Notes: generated from the letters alone by a model not told the origin. A stretch of DNA of 58,343 bases from Saprospiraceae bacterium (GCA_027488855.1 JAIYAV010000199.1:1-58343); one strand, 5' to 3'. Positions 26,030 through 34,279 are shown, counted from the stretch's first letter. Made by a program: numbers and translations.

Positions 26030-27517
26030 ATGACTGCTTTGCTCGTATTCTTAAGTCTCGTCCTGATCGTTGTGATTGCCATTCAAATTGGCAAGGTAAC
26101 CGAATTGGCTGCCAAAATTCGCGGTGAGGAAGAAATGCAGGAGATTGTCAATGGTAGGCAAGGGCTCTACATGATCATTTTTATGGTCGCTTTTTTGGTG
26201 CTTACTGCCTACACTGGCGCAGTGTACAAAAACTATTACCTGGGTTTCGGCCCCATGCAGGCAGCATCTGCCCACGGGGGCAAGATCGACGCCATGTTCA
26301 ACGTAACTCTGGTGATCTGTGGAATTGTATTTGTGCTCACTCAAATCCTGCTGTTTTATTACGCTTGGAGATACTCTGGCCGTCGGAACGGGAAAGCCAA
26401 ATTCATCTCTCATGACAATAAGTTGGAGGCGGTCTGGACCATCATTCCGGCTATAGTCATGGCTTTCCTGGTGATTCGTGGTTTGGATGCTTGGAATGAA
26501 ATCATGGCCGACATCCAGCCTGGTGAGGACTACATGGAGATTGAAGCAACGGGTTTCCAATTCGGTTGGGCCTTGCGTTACCCTGGACCAGATGGAGTGT
26601 TGGGGCCTAAAAACTACAAACTCATTTCGGGTGCAAACCCTTTGGGCCAAGACTGGACCGATGAGCGTAACGTAGACGATTTCCATGCCGATGAATTGGT
26701 ACTGCCCAAGGGCAAAAAAATCCGGGTGCGCATCACTTCCAAGGACGTTTTGCACAACTTCTACTTGCCTCATTTCCGGGTAAAAATGGACGCCATTCCT
26801 GGTATTCCTACCTACTTCGTGTTTGAGCCGCAAAAAACCAATGAGGAATTCCGCGAACAATTGCGCAATTATCCTGAATACCAAGTGCCCTCTGATCCAA
26901 AAGATCCAAACTCCAAGCCGAAATGGGAGGTGTTTGACTACGAACTGGCTTGTGCAGAATTGTGTGGCAATAGCCACTTTGCCATGCGCAAAACAGTCAG
27001 AATCGTGGAGCCAGAAGCATATGAGATGTGGGCGATGCAGCAAAAGTCCTACTACCTGAGCAACATCCGCTTCAAGGACGAAGACCCGAATAAGGACAAA
27101 CTCTTCTCCTCTGAAATTGAGGCACGCAAGGAAGAATTCATCGAAGCCTTGGATACTGCTTTGACTACTTCGAAAAAGACAGTACAATTCAGCTATGTAA
27201 CTTTTGCAACTGGTTCAGAAAAACTGACTGGGGTATCTCGTTACGAACTGGACAACCTGGCTGCGGCCATGAAAGAAAAATCTGGCTTGAAAGTGCAACT
27301 AGCTGGCTATACAGACGATACTGGCGAAGATGCCCAAAACCTAGCTTTGTCGCAAAAACGTGCAGATGCAGTGTTGAAATACCTGCAAAGCAAAGGTGTC
27401 GCAGCTAGTCGGCTGAGTGCTAAAGGTTTTGGTGAGGCTCAACCAGTCGTCGCAAACGATAGTGACGAAAATCGCGCCAAGAACCGCCGTACGGAGTTCC
27501 GTATCGTGGGGCAATAA
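26030..27517 (+). CDS. coxB: Cytochrome c oxidase subunit II fused to an OmpA-type peptidoglycan-binding domain
   Basis: CuA electron-entry subunit of the oxidase, 495 residues, much longer than a plain CoxB. Two extra hydrophobic segments (about 3-20 and 46-65) precede the classical helices at 88-112 and 135-153 (EAVWTIIP). The cupredoxin domain carries all CuA ligands: His242, then CAELCGNSHFAM with Cys308, Cys312, His316 and Met319. After a charged linker (about 345-380), residues 385-495 form an OmpA C-terminal-like domain: FATGSEKLTG, LAGYTDDTGEDAQNLALSQK, KGFGEAQPVV and NRRTEF. This would face the periplasm and bind peptidoglycan. The frame is continuous, with no sign of an assembly error. 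Confidence 0.93.
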   Translation: MTALLVFLSLVLIVVIAIQIGKVTELAAKIRGEEEMQEIVNGRQGLYMIIFMVAFLVLTAYTGAVYKNYYLGFGPMQAASAHGGKIDAMFNVTLVICGIVFVLTQILLFYYAWRYSGRRNGKAKFISHDNKLEAVWTIIPAIVMAFLVIRGLDAWNEIMADIQPGEDYMEIEATGFQFGWALRYPGPDGVLGPKNYKLISGANPLGQDWTDERNVDDFHADELVLPKGKKIRVRITSKDVLHNFYLPHFRVKMDAIPGIPTYFVFEPQKTNEEFREQLRNYPEYQVPSDPKDPNSKPKWEVFDYELACAELCGNSHFAMRKTVRIVEPEAYEMWAMQQKSYYLSNIRFKDEDPNKDKLFSSEIEARKEEFIEALDTALTTSKKTVQFSYVTFATGSEKLTGVSRYELDNLAAAMKEKSGLKVQLAGYTDDTGEDAQNLALSQKRADAVLKYLQSKGVAASRLSAKGFGEAQPVVANDSDENRAKNRRTEFRIVGQ

Positions 27518-27617
27518 CATAAATGTTAAATTGAACCAAGTGGGTTCAATTGAGTTGTTATGGAAAGTGACTCAATTCAAAATTTGGCATTGTAAACGAA
27601 TTTAAAACATTCAGCAG

Positions 27618-29474
27618 ATGGCTCACGTAGCAAACCATCCAATGACGCAAGAAGAAGAGCTGATAGAAAAGCTGGGTTATGATGATCATTTCCACGATCA
27701 TCATGAAGGCGACCGTTATCAGTCCAACTTCATCAATACTTATGTATTCAGCATGGACCACAAAATCATCGCCAAACAATTCCTCATTACGGGGATGATT
27801 TGGGCTTTGATTGGCGCGGGCATGTCCTTGATTTTCCGTTTGCAATTGGGCTTTCCTGAAGAAAGTATGGCCTGGTTGAAGCCCCTGCTGGGTAAATGGA
27901 TCATCATCAACGCGGAGACCGGAATGGGTACGCTTTCGCAAGATTTTTACTATGCGTTGGTGACCATGCACGGAACCATCCTGGTGTTTTTTGTACTGAC
28001 CGCTGGTTTGAGTGGTACGTTTAGTAACTTACTCATTCCATTGCAGCTGGGGGCACGAGACATGGCTTCGCCATTTCTAAACATGCTTTCGTACTGGTTC
28101 TTCTTTATGTCCGGTATGATCATGATGTTCTCTCTGTTTGTAAGTACAGGCCCATTCTCTGGGGGATGGACCGCTTACCCACCTTTGAGTGCATTGCCAC
28201 AAGCCTCGTCTGGCTCTGGTGCTGGTATGACCCTGTGGTTGTTGAGTCTGGTCTTCTTCGTAGTATCTGTACTACTCGGTGGGATCAACTACATCACAAC
28301 TGTACTCAACCTGCGCACCAAAGGAATGACCATGTGGCGGATGCCACTGACCATTTGGGCCTTCTTCGTGACGGCGATCATTGGTCTGTTGTCTTTCCCG
28401 GTATTGGTTTCCGGTTTCTTGTTGCTGATGTTTGACCGTGGTATGGGCACTAGCTTTTACCTGAGCGAAATTTACGTCGGCGGCCAAGCCCTAGATCACG
28501 TAGGTGGTAGCCCAATTTTGTACCAGCACTTGTTCTGGTTCTTGGGACACCCAGAAGTATACATCATCATTTTGCCAGCGATGGGTTTGGTTTCAGAAGT
28601 ACTTTCGGTACATGCACGCAAACCAATCTTTGGCTATAAAGCAATGGTATTGTCAATTTTGGCCATTGCGTTTCTATCCTTTATCGTTTGGGCACACCAC
28701 ATGTTTATGTCGGGGGTAAACCCATTTATCTCCAACTTCTTCGTGGTGTTCACCCTGATCATTGCGGTTCCTTCGGCGGTAAAGGTGTTCAACTGGATTT
28801 CTACGATCTACGCCAGTAATTTCCGCTTCACGGCGGCCAGTATGTTTGCGATCGGGTTCGTTTCGATGTTCATTTCGGGTGGTTTGACGGGGATATTCCT
28901 GGGCAACTCTGCCATTGACATCCAACAGCACGATACCTATTTCGTAGTTGCGCACTTCCACATTGTAATGGGGGTTGCTGCTTTCTTCGGGATGTTTGCG
29001 GGAATCTACAACTGGTTCCCCAAGATGTACGGTCGATTCATGAACGAAACCTTGGGTAAAATCCACTTCTGGGGTACGATGATTGGTGCTTATGCCATCT
29101 TTTGGCCAATGCACTACATCGGTATGGCCGGGGTACCTCGGCGCTACTATCGTTTTGATACTTTTGCTTCGTTCTCGCATTTTGATGACCTGAACAAGTT
29201 CATTACGATTGCAGCCATTGCTACTTTTGCTTTCCAGGTTTTGTTTGTCGTCAACTTCTTCTACAGCATTTGGAAGGGCAAAAAGATGACCACATTAAAT
29301 CCCTGGGGCGCTTCTACGCTGGAGTGGACTACTGGTATCAAGCCAGGTCACGGCAACTGGGCGGGCAAAATTCCTTCTGTACACCGTTGGCCATATGACT
29401 ATGGCAAAGATGGTAAGGAATTCATCTCTCAGATTACGCCGATGGAAGAGGGTGAAACACCAGGCGAACATTGA
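27618..29474 (+). CDS. coxA: Cytochrome c oxidase subunit I
   Basis: Catalytic heme-copper subunit of 618 residues with 12 or more helices, reducing oxygen to water and pumping protons. The CuB/active-site motif GHPEVYI gives His311, Glu313 and Tyr315, and the other CuB ligands are His360-His361 in WAHHMF. The heme-ligand block HDTYFVVAHFHIVMG lies near 436-450. The GHPEV glutamate marks an A1-type oxidase. The cytoplasmic N-terminus has an unusual DDHFHDHHEGD stretch at about 22-32. It follows coxB by 100 bp; a small TTGAACC/GGTTCAA hairpin lies in that gap. Confidence 0.96.
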   Translation: MAHVANHPMTQEEELIEKLGYDDHFHDHHEGDRYQSNFINTYVFSMDHKIIAKQFLITGMIWALIGAGMSLIFRLQLGFPEESMAWLKPLLGKWIIINAETGMGTLSQDFYYALVTMHGTILVFFVLTAGLSGTFSNLLIPLQLGARDMASPFLNMLSYWFFFMSGMIMMFSLFVSTGPFSGGWTAYPPLSALPQASSGSGAGMTLWLLSLVFFVVSVLLGGINYITTVLNLRTKGMTMWRMPLTIWAFFVTAIIGLLSFPVLVSGFLLLMFDRGMGTSFYLSEIYVGGQALDHVGGSPILYQHLFWFLGHPEVYIIILPAMGLVSEVLSVHARKPIFGYKAMVLSILAIAFLSFIVWAHHMFMSGVNPFISNFFVVFTLIIAVPSAVKVFNWISTIYASNFRFTAASMFAIGFVSMFISGGLTGIFLGNSAIDIQQHDTYFVVAHFHIVMGVAAFFGMFAGIYNWFPKMYGRFMNETLGKIHFWGTMIGAYAIFWPMHYIGMAGVPRRYYRFDTFASFSHFDDLNKFITIAAIATFAFQVLFVVNFFYSIWKGKKMTTLNPWGASTLEWTTGIKPGHGNWAGKIPSVHRWPYDYGKDGKEFISQITPMEEGETPGEH

Positions 29475-29579
29475 TGTAGATTGGACAACAGCTGATGAGC
29501 TGTTTGAGGGAAAAATAGATCATTTTCAATAGGAGAGGAGGACTTGACTCATTCCAGTTCTCCTCCCCAATACTTCTTG

Positions 29580-30482
29580 ATGACTGTGGCGGTAAAAACA
29601 GCAGTGTACAAACCTTTGGCCGCTTTTTGGCAAAAGGTGGAAGACTTCAAATTACTGGTGAAATTGCGTTTGACCCTCACCGTGGTGTTTTCTTCGGTGA
29701 TGGCCTACTTGATTGCGGTACCTGGGCCCATTTCGGGATTGAGTATTGCAATCCTTGCGGTGGGCGGTTTTTTGGTCACAGCAGCAGCGAATGTACTCAA
29801 TCAGGTGCTGGAAAAGGACTATGACCGCTTGATGAAACGTACGGCCAATCGCCCATTGGCAACTGGACGTATGAAAGTGGCCGACGCTGTGCTTTGGGCA
29901 GGATTAATGAGTATGTTGGGCATTACTGCTTTAGCTTTGTTCAATCCTTGGACTGCCTTTTTTGGCACCCTTGCACTGGTTTCTTATGCTTTTTTATATA
30001 CCCCGCTGAAAAGAATTTCCCCCATTGCAGTTGCAGTAGGAGCAGTTCCTGGAGCCTTGCCAACCCTGATTGGTGCGGCGGCGGCAGAAGGGTACATTTC
30101 AGCATTGGGACTGACTTTATTTACCATTCAGTTCTTCTGGCAGTTTCCCCACTTTTGGTCGATTGCCTGGTTGGGACGTGAAGATTACGAGCAGGCTGGT
30201 TACAAATTGTTGCCTGGCCCTGAAGGACAGAAAGAGCAATACACTGCATTACAATCCTTTTTGTACGCGTTGGTACTCATTCCGGTAGGTTTCCTACCCA
30301 TGAGCCTGGGTGTTGCTGGTTGGATCGCGACCACTTGTATTGTGGTATCAAGCGTCTTTTTTGCCTATTTGGGCTGGCGTTTGTATCGGAATAACGATCG
30401 CAAATCGGCGTTGCACTTGATGTTTTTCTCTTTTGTGTACATTCCGCTTGTTTTGGTTGTGTTATTACTAGATCAACTTTAA
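29580..30482 (+). CDS. ctaB: Protoheme IX farnesyltransferase (heme O synthase)
   Basis: UbiA-superfamily membrane prenyltransferase of 300 residues that makes heme O, the precursor of heme A for CoxA. The prenyl-diphosphate site NVLNQVLEKDYDRLMKRTAN followed by RPLATGRM is intact, and the second Asp-rich region is WSIAWLGREDYEQAGYKLLP. ATG at 29580 is preferred on homology length. An in-frame TTG at 29544, 8 nt after AGGAG, would add 12 residues and is possible. Heme A synthase (ctaA) is not in the window. Confidence 0.92.
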   Translation: MTVAVKTAVYKPLAAFWQKVEDFKLLVKLRLTLTVVFSSVMAYLIAVPGPISGLSIAILAVGGFLVTAAANVLNQVLEKDYDRLMKRTANRPLATGRMKVADAVLWAGLMSMLGITALALFNPWTAFFGTLALVSYAFLYTPLKRISPIAVAVGAVPGALPTLIGAAAAEGYISALGLTLFTIQFFWQFPHFWSIAWLGREDYEQAGYKLLPGPEGQKEQYTALQSFLYALVLIPVGFLPMSLGVAGWIATTCIVVSSVFFAYLGWRLYRNNDRKSALHLMFFSFVYIPLVLVVLLLDQL

Positions 30483-30493
30483 TCTGGAAAACC

Positions 30494-31072
30494 ATGGAAG
30501 GAACCTTCCCCAATGCTTACGGTCGGAATAGAATACATCCTCAAACTTTCGCCTTGCTGGTTGCTTGTGCGAGTATCATGATGATGTTTGCAGCCTGGAC
30601 GAGTGCCTTTATGGTACGCCAAGCTGCTGGGAATTGGCTGGAATTCAGCCTACCCCAAGTATTTACCCTGAGCACGGTTTTGATCTTGCTGAGTAGTTTC
30701 ACCTTGCATGTATCGTATCGTGCGTTTTTGAAAGGCAATGAAAAAGTGTACCAATATGGTTTGGTTGTAAGCCTGGTACTGGGGCTGTCTTTTTTGTACA
30801 CTCAATACCAAGGCTGGTTGGCACTCTCCGCAATCGGAGTAGAACTGACTACCAATCCTTCGGGGTCTTTCGTCTATGTGTTTTCGTACGTGCACGCTGC
30901 GCACGTAGTTGGAGGCTTGGCCATCCTGCTACTGAGTACCCTGCACGCATTTTCCCTGGGCTTAAAAGTAACGCCCAAGCGAAAACATCGCTTCGAATTG
31001 AGTATGATCTACTGGCATTTTGTAGATTTGCTCTGGGTTTACATCTTTTTCTTTTTGATGACACAGATGTAG
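30494..31072 (+). CDS. Heme-copper oxidase subunit III, short form
   Basis: Membrane protein of 192 residues with five helices, of the CoxC/COX3 family. It starts 11 bp after ctaB. The characteristic blocks are SYVHAAHVVGGLAILLLS near 135-152 and IYWHFVDLLWVYIFFFL near the C-terminus. It is the first of two subunit III genes in the operon, an arrangement common in Bacteroidota. Which of the two, or whether both, enters the mature oxidase is not clear from sequence. Confidence 0.9.
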   Translation: MEGTFPNAYGRNRIHPQTFALLVACASIMMMFAAWTSAFMVRQAAGNWLEFSLPQVFTLSTVLILLSSFTLHVSYRAFLKGNEKVYQYGLVVSLVLGLSFLYTQYQGWLALSAIGVELTTNPSGSFVYVFSYVHAAHVVGGLAILLLSTLHAFSLGLKVTPKRKHRFELSMIYWHFVDLLWVYIFFFLMTQM

Positions 31073-31086
31073 CCAACCCATGGAAT

Positions 31087-31193
31087 CCCACGATTTAAAT
31101 CGTGGGTTGTGGGAGGCCAAACAAAAAAAGCCAACCCACGGATTTATCCGTGGGAGGCACATATAGAACCATAACCCACGACTTTAGTCGTGG
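31087..31193. repeat. Cluster of three CCCACG hairpins between the two subunit III genes
   Basis: CCCACGATTTAAATCGTGGG (31087-31106), CCCACGGATTTATCCGTGGG (31135-31154) and CCCACGACTTTAGTCGTGG (31175-31193). All three stems are perfect with compensated base changes, which means the hairpin rather than the sequence is conserved. The last one ends 14 bp before the next start codon. Confidence 0.85.
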
Positions 31194-31207
31194 AAAAAAG
31201 CTATCTA

Positions 31208-32167
31208 ATGGCGACTACAGATACCGCACTTGAACACCACGTTCATGAACACGATCACGAAGGCGATGCCTGGGATGGAGCACAATCTCCGTTTAAGGCC
31301 AGCTATGGCAAACTGATGATGTGGTACTTCCTCTTATCGGATGCCTTTACTTTTGCTGGCTTTCTGATTACTTATGGTTCGCTGCGTTTCAGCAGTCCAA
31401 CCTGGCCTGTACCAGACTTCGTGTTTGCTACCGACCCTTTCGGCATTTCCGCTTACTTCGGTTCGGCGCCATTGATTTTCGTAACCTTTATGTCCTTTTT
31501 GCTGATCATCAGTTCGGTGACGATGGTTCGTGCCGTACAGGAAGGACACCGGGAGAACAAAAATGGGGTATTGATTTGGATGATCCTGACCATCTTTGGT
31601 GGTTTGGGTTTCTTGGGTTGCCAAGCCTGGGAGTGGACCAACCTGATCAGTGGGGAAAACATGTCTTTGACCCGCAATACCTTCGGTACGCACACTGCCG
31701 ATGGCTATTACCTTGATCACGAAGGCAAAAAGAGCGCTGAAACCTTCCGCGAAGGGGAAAGTTACCTCATTCACCGCCATGCTGCAGGTGGACACGGCGA
31801 AAGCCATGAAGCGGGTCACGGTGCAGCTCATGAATACAAAAAAGGCGAACAGGCTGGTTACATGATGGATGACCAAGGCTTCATCCACCGCAAATACGTA
31901 TACGCTGATGGCCCACTGAAAGGTCAAACGCAAACCGAACAATTCGGCCCGAGAGCCTTCGGTGCACTATTCTTCTTCATCACGGGTTTCCACGGCTTCC
32001 ACGTATTCTCGGGAGTGGTGTTCCTGCTGATCATTGCGCTCAACGTTGCCAGCGGGGTTTACGCGGCGCGGAAGAATGGTTATGAAATGGTCGAAAAAAT
32101 TGGGTTGTACTGGCACTTCGTGGACTTGGTATGGGTCTTCGTATTCCTGGTATTTTACCTGCTTTAA
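31208..32167 (+). CDS. coxC: Cytochrome c oxidase subunit III with a His-rich insertion
   Basis: COX3-family membrane protein of 319 residues. The N-terminus is His/Asp-rich (EHHVHEHDHEGDAWDG). Helices are recognisable at MMWYFLLSDAFTFAGFLITY, IFVTFMSFLLIISSVTMV, and in the C-terminal half FGALFFFITGFHGFHVFSGV and IGLYWHFVDLVWVFVFLVFY. Between the two halves lies an extra hydrophilic segment of about 100 residues (roughly 150-250), rich in His, Gly and Glu (HRHAAGGHGESHEAGHGAAH). ATG at 31208 is used; an upstream in-frame GTG at 31190 is inside a hairpin repeat. Confidence 0.92.
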   Translation: MATTDTALEHHVHEHDHEGDAWDGAQSPFKASYGKLMMWYFLLSDAFTFAGFLITYGSLRFSSPTWPVPDFVFATDPFGISAYFGSAPLIFVTFMSFLLIISSVTMVRAVQEGHRENKNGVLIWMILTIFGGLGFLGCQAWEWTNLISGENMSLTRNTFGTHTADGYYLDHEGKKSAETFREGESYLIHRHAAGGHGESHEAGHGAAHEYKKGEQAGYMMDDQGFIHRKYVYADGPLKGQTQTEQFGPRAFGALFFFITGFHGFHVFSGVVFLLIIALNVASGVYAARKNGYEMVEKIGLYWHFVDLVWVFVFLVFYLL

Positions 32168-32202
32168 CATCCAATGGTTGAACCTAATTTAATGCTCTAT
32201 AG

Positions 32203-32628
32203 ATGTCACACGTATCTTACGAACAAAGTAAAAAAAACGTAGTCAAAGGTTTGATCCTTCTGGCGGTAGTCACCTTGATTGAGGTAGTCATCTCTCTCTT
32301 TGGCAAAGGTCACATTTTTAAAGGGGTTCATGGCAATGTGATTGTCTTGGCGACCTGTGGTTTGCTCATTGCTGGTTTGTCCTTGTACAAAGCCTACTTT
32401 ATTGTGTATGAATTCATGCACATGAAGTACGAAGTAAAGGGTTTGGCCATGAGTGTCATACTGCCAATGCTGCTCTTGGTTTGGGCCATCATCGCCTTTT
32501 TTCAGGAAGGAAATGCCTGGAAAAATCGCCGGGAAGACATCAAGAACCGAGACTCCCAACCGGCTGCACCAGCCCAGGAAGGCAGTTTGTTGTCTCCAGA
32601 TACGTATCAAATGGATTGGAAGGGTTAA
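32203..32628 (+). CDS. Cytochrome c oxidase subunit IV family protein
   Basis: Small membrane protein of 141 residues with three hydrophobic segments, of the prokaryotic COX4 family. The YKAYFIVYEFMHMKYEVKGL block between helices 2 and 3 is the family hallmark. It lies 35 bp after the second subunit III gene and closes the oxidase operon, since a strong hairpin follows 18 bp after the stop. The C-terminus is hydrophilic and proline-rich. Confidence 0.9.
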   Translation: MSHVSYEQSKKNVVKGLILLAVVTLIEVVISLFGKGHIFKGVHGNVIVLATCGLLIAGLSLYKAYFIVYEFMHMKYEVKGLAMSVILPMLLLVWAIIAFFQEGNAWKNRREDIKNRDSQPAAPAQEGSLLSPDTYQMDWKG

Positions 32629-32646
32629 TCTTCTTCCATTCACATA

Positions 32647-32680
32647 CAAAAGGCGGGCTACAACCCGCCTTTTGTGTTTT
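32647..32680 (+). terminator. Terminator hairpin at the end of the oxidase operon
   Basis: CAAAAGGCGGG (32647-32657) pairs exactly with CCCGCCTTTTG (32664-32674) around a 6-nt loop, followed by TGTTTT. The T-run is short, so some read-through to the SCO-like gene is possible. Confidence 0.75.
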
Positions 32681-32774
32681 AGTACTCTTTTTCTTTTGAT
32701 CAAAGTATGACTCAATGCTAAAAAACATTTACCGTCCTTTGGTGTTTCGTTAGCATAAAAGAAAACCGAACAGA

Positions 32775-33377
32775 ATGAAAAAACGGCTACAAACCACAGC
32801 ACTGTTCTTGATGTTGGTGGTAATGCCTGCGCTGAGTTGGTACTACCTCAAAAAAGGAGAACGTTATCAGGTCGAAATGCGCGCCCAACTAAAAGACTAC
32901 GGCAAACTGCCGAATTTTTTCCTTCCAAAATTACTGGAAAGCGATAGTCTGTCGAGTACGGATCTACAAAACAATGTGATCATTGCCAAGGAGCTGGATG
33001 CCAAGGAACTGGAGCAGGATAAAGACTTGCTGTTTGCACTCAATAGCCTCCACACCCAGTTCGATGATCGCTACGATGTACTTTTTTTACTGCATACTAC
33101 CGTGCAGGATTCGGGCAAAGTGGGTGCTTTTTTGCGCAAAAATAAACTTGCCGACCCCGAGCAGGTATTGATCACGAGCAGTAACCCCGAACTAATTCAA
33201 TCCTATTCCTTCCCTAAAGCAGGTATGGTGGCAATCATTGACACTGCGGGTACCATTCGCCGCTACTACAACTACCGCGATGGCAATGAACTCCGCCGAC
33301 TGACTGAGCACGTTACTGTACTCATGCACCGCGATAAGAAGAACGACCCTTATTTGAACCGTGAAAAAGAAAAATAG
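32775..33377 (+). CDS. SCO-like thioredoxin-fold membrane protein lacking all cysteines
   Basis: Protein of 200 residues with one N-terminal membrane anchor (about 7-27) and a periplasmic thioredoxin-like domain. The C-terminal block [20 protein letters not shown], then [12 protein letters not shown], and the position next to cox genes match SCO1/SenC proteins, which deliver copper to the CuA site of CoxB. SCO proteins need a CxxxC pair and a distal His; this protein has no Cys at all, and an acidic, Lys-rich stretch ([13 protein letters not shown]) replaces the motif. It cannot work as a normal SCO chaperone. It overlaps nothing and is followed 1 bp later by the DUF420 gene. Confidence 0.75.
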   Translation: MKKRLQTTALFLMLVVMPALSWYYLKKGERYQVEMRAQLKDYGKLPNFFLPKLLESDSLSSTDLQNNVIIAKELDAKELEQDKDLLFALNSLHTQFDDRYDVLFLLHTTVQDSGKVGAFLRKNKLADPEQVLITSSNPELIQSYSFPKAGMVAIIDTAGTIRRYYNYRDGNELRRLTEHVTVLMHRDKKNDPYLNREKEK

Positions 33378-33378
33378 G

Positions 33379-33954
33379 ATGGAAGCAAATTTGCAATTGG
33401 AAAAGAAGTTGAACGTAGCCGCCTGGATCATTACCGTAGCGGTTTTGGGACTGGTTGGGTTGATGCGCAGGGTAAAAATCACCATGCCAGAGGGGGTAGA
33501 TTTAGGCTTTTTGCCACCTTTTCACGCTACCTTGAATGCATTAACTGCTTTGGTTTTATTGGTCGCCCTGTATTTCATCAAGCAGAAAAAAGTGCAACAA
33601 CACCGCAATGCCATTTATGTGGCAATTGTGCTGTCGGTACTTTTTTTACTGTCGTATGTGGCTTACCATTTTACTACGCCAGAAACGCTGTTTGGAGACA
33701 GCAATCACGATGGAGTTGTAAGTGAAGTGGAAAAGGCCGCCGTGAGTGGGGTTCGTCCCTTTTACCTGGTACTGCTCCTCAGCCACATCGCGCTGGCAGC
33801 AGGGATTTTCCCTTTTATTTTGTTCACCTTCATTCGGGCTTACACCAATCAGATTGAGCGCCACCGCAAAATGGCGCGTTGGGTATTTCCGTTGTGGCTT
33901 TACGTAGCCATTACCGGACCGATCTGCTATTTTATGTTGATTCCTTACTATTAA
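33379..33954 (+). CDS. DUF420 membrane protein (CtaM-like) with an EF-hand-like loop
   Basis: Integral membrane protein of 191 residues with about five helices. PPFHATLNALTALVLL, AYHFTT and LLLSHIALAAGIFPFILFTF, then HRKMARWVFPLWLYVAITG, match DUF420, a family that includes CtaM/YozB, needed for heme-copper oxidase function in Firmicutes. Between helices 3 and 4 lies D107-S-N109-H-D111-G-V-V-S-E-V-E118, a full 12-residue EF-hand-type calcium loop pattern. ATG at 33379, one base after the SCO-like stop, is chosen over an upstream in-frame GTG at 33361. Confidence 0.85.
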   Translation: MEANLQLEKKLNVAAWIITVAVLGLVGLMRRVKITMPEGVDLGFLPPFHATLNALTALVLLVALYFIKQKKVQQHRNAIYVAIVLSVLFLLSYVAYHFTTPETLFGDSNHDGVVSEVEKAAVSGVRPFYLVLLLSHIALAAGIFPFILFTFIRAYTNQIERHRKMARWVFPLWLYVAITGPICYFMLIPYY

Positions 33955-33983
33955 TTCCTTAAATTTGAACAAAAAATGACGCT

Positions 33984-34247
33984 ATGCGCTCGATGAAATA
34001 TTTCAAAATCGGATTGATCCTCGCTGCTTTTTTCCTCTTTGCTGCACCTGCTGTGGACGCGCAATGCCCCATGTGCCGGATGGCCGTGGAAAGCAACCTC
34101 AAAGGGGGGGGTAGTGCCGGAAAGGGCCTGAATGCGGGTATTCTTTACATGTTGGCTACCCCTTACGTATTGGTAGGCAGCCTGGCCTTCGTATGGTGGC
34201 GCAACCGCCGTAAAAATCAAGACCTGCTGGAAAAAGAAGAGGAATAA
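33984..34247 (+). CDS. Small membrane protein with a CPMCRM motif
   Basis: Protein of 87 residues: a signal sequence ending VDAQ, then CPMCRMAVESNLKGGG, a single transmembrane helix (about 52-72) and a charged tail. The CPMC pair sits just outside the membrane and could bind copper or form a disulfide. I recall similar small proteins beside oxidase genes in other Bacteroidota, which points to oxidase assembly, but I know of no characterised member. It starts 29 bp after the DUF420 gene. A second ATG three codons later is an alternative start. Confidence 0.75.
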   Translation: MRSMKYFKIGLILAAFFLFAAPAVDAQCPMCRMAVESNLKGGGSAGKGLNAGILYMLATPYVLVGSLAFVWWRNRRKNQDLLEKEEE

Positions 34248-34279
34248 GCCGCCAGCTAGGATTTTACTAATGTGCACTT

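Noticed and set aside
26051-27187. 378-residue minus-strand frame opposite coxB
   Set aside because: Antisense to an unmistakable CoxB; no recognisable protein pattern.
30494-32167. Tandem subunit III genes as a recent duplication or frameshifted single gene
   Set aside because: The two differ strongly in sequence and length, each is complete, and two such genes are usual in Bacteroidota oxidase operons.
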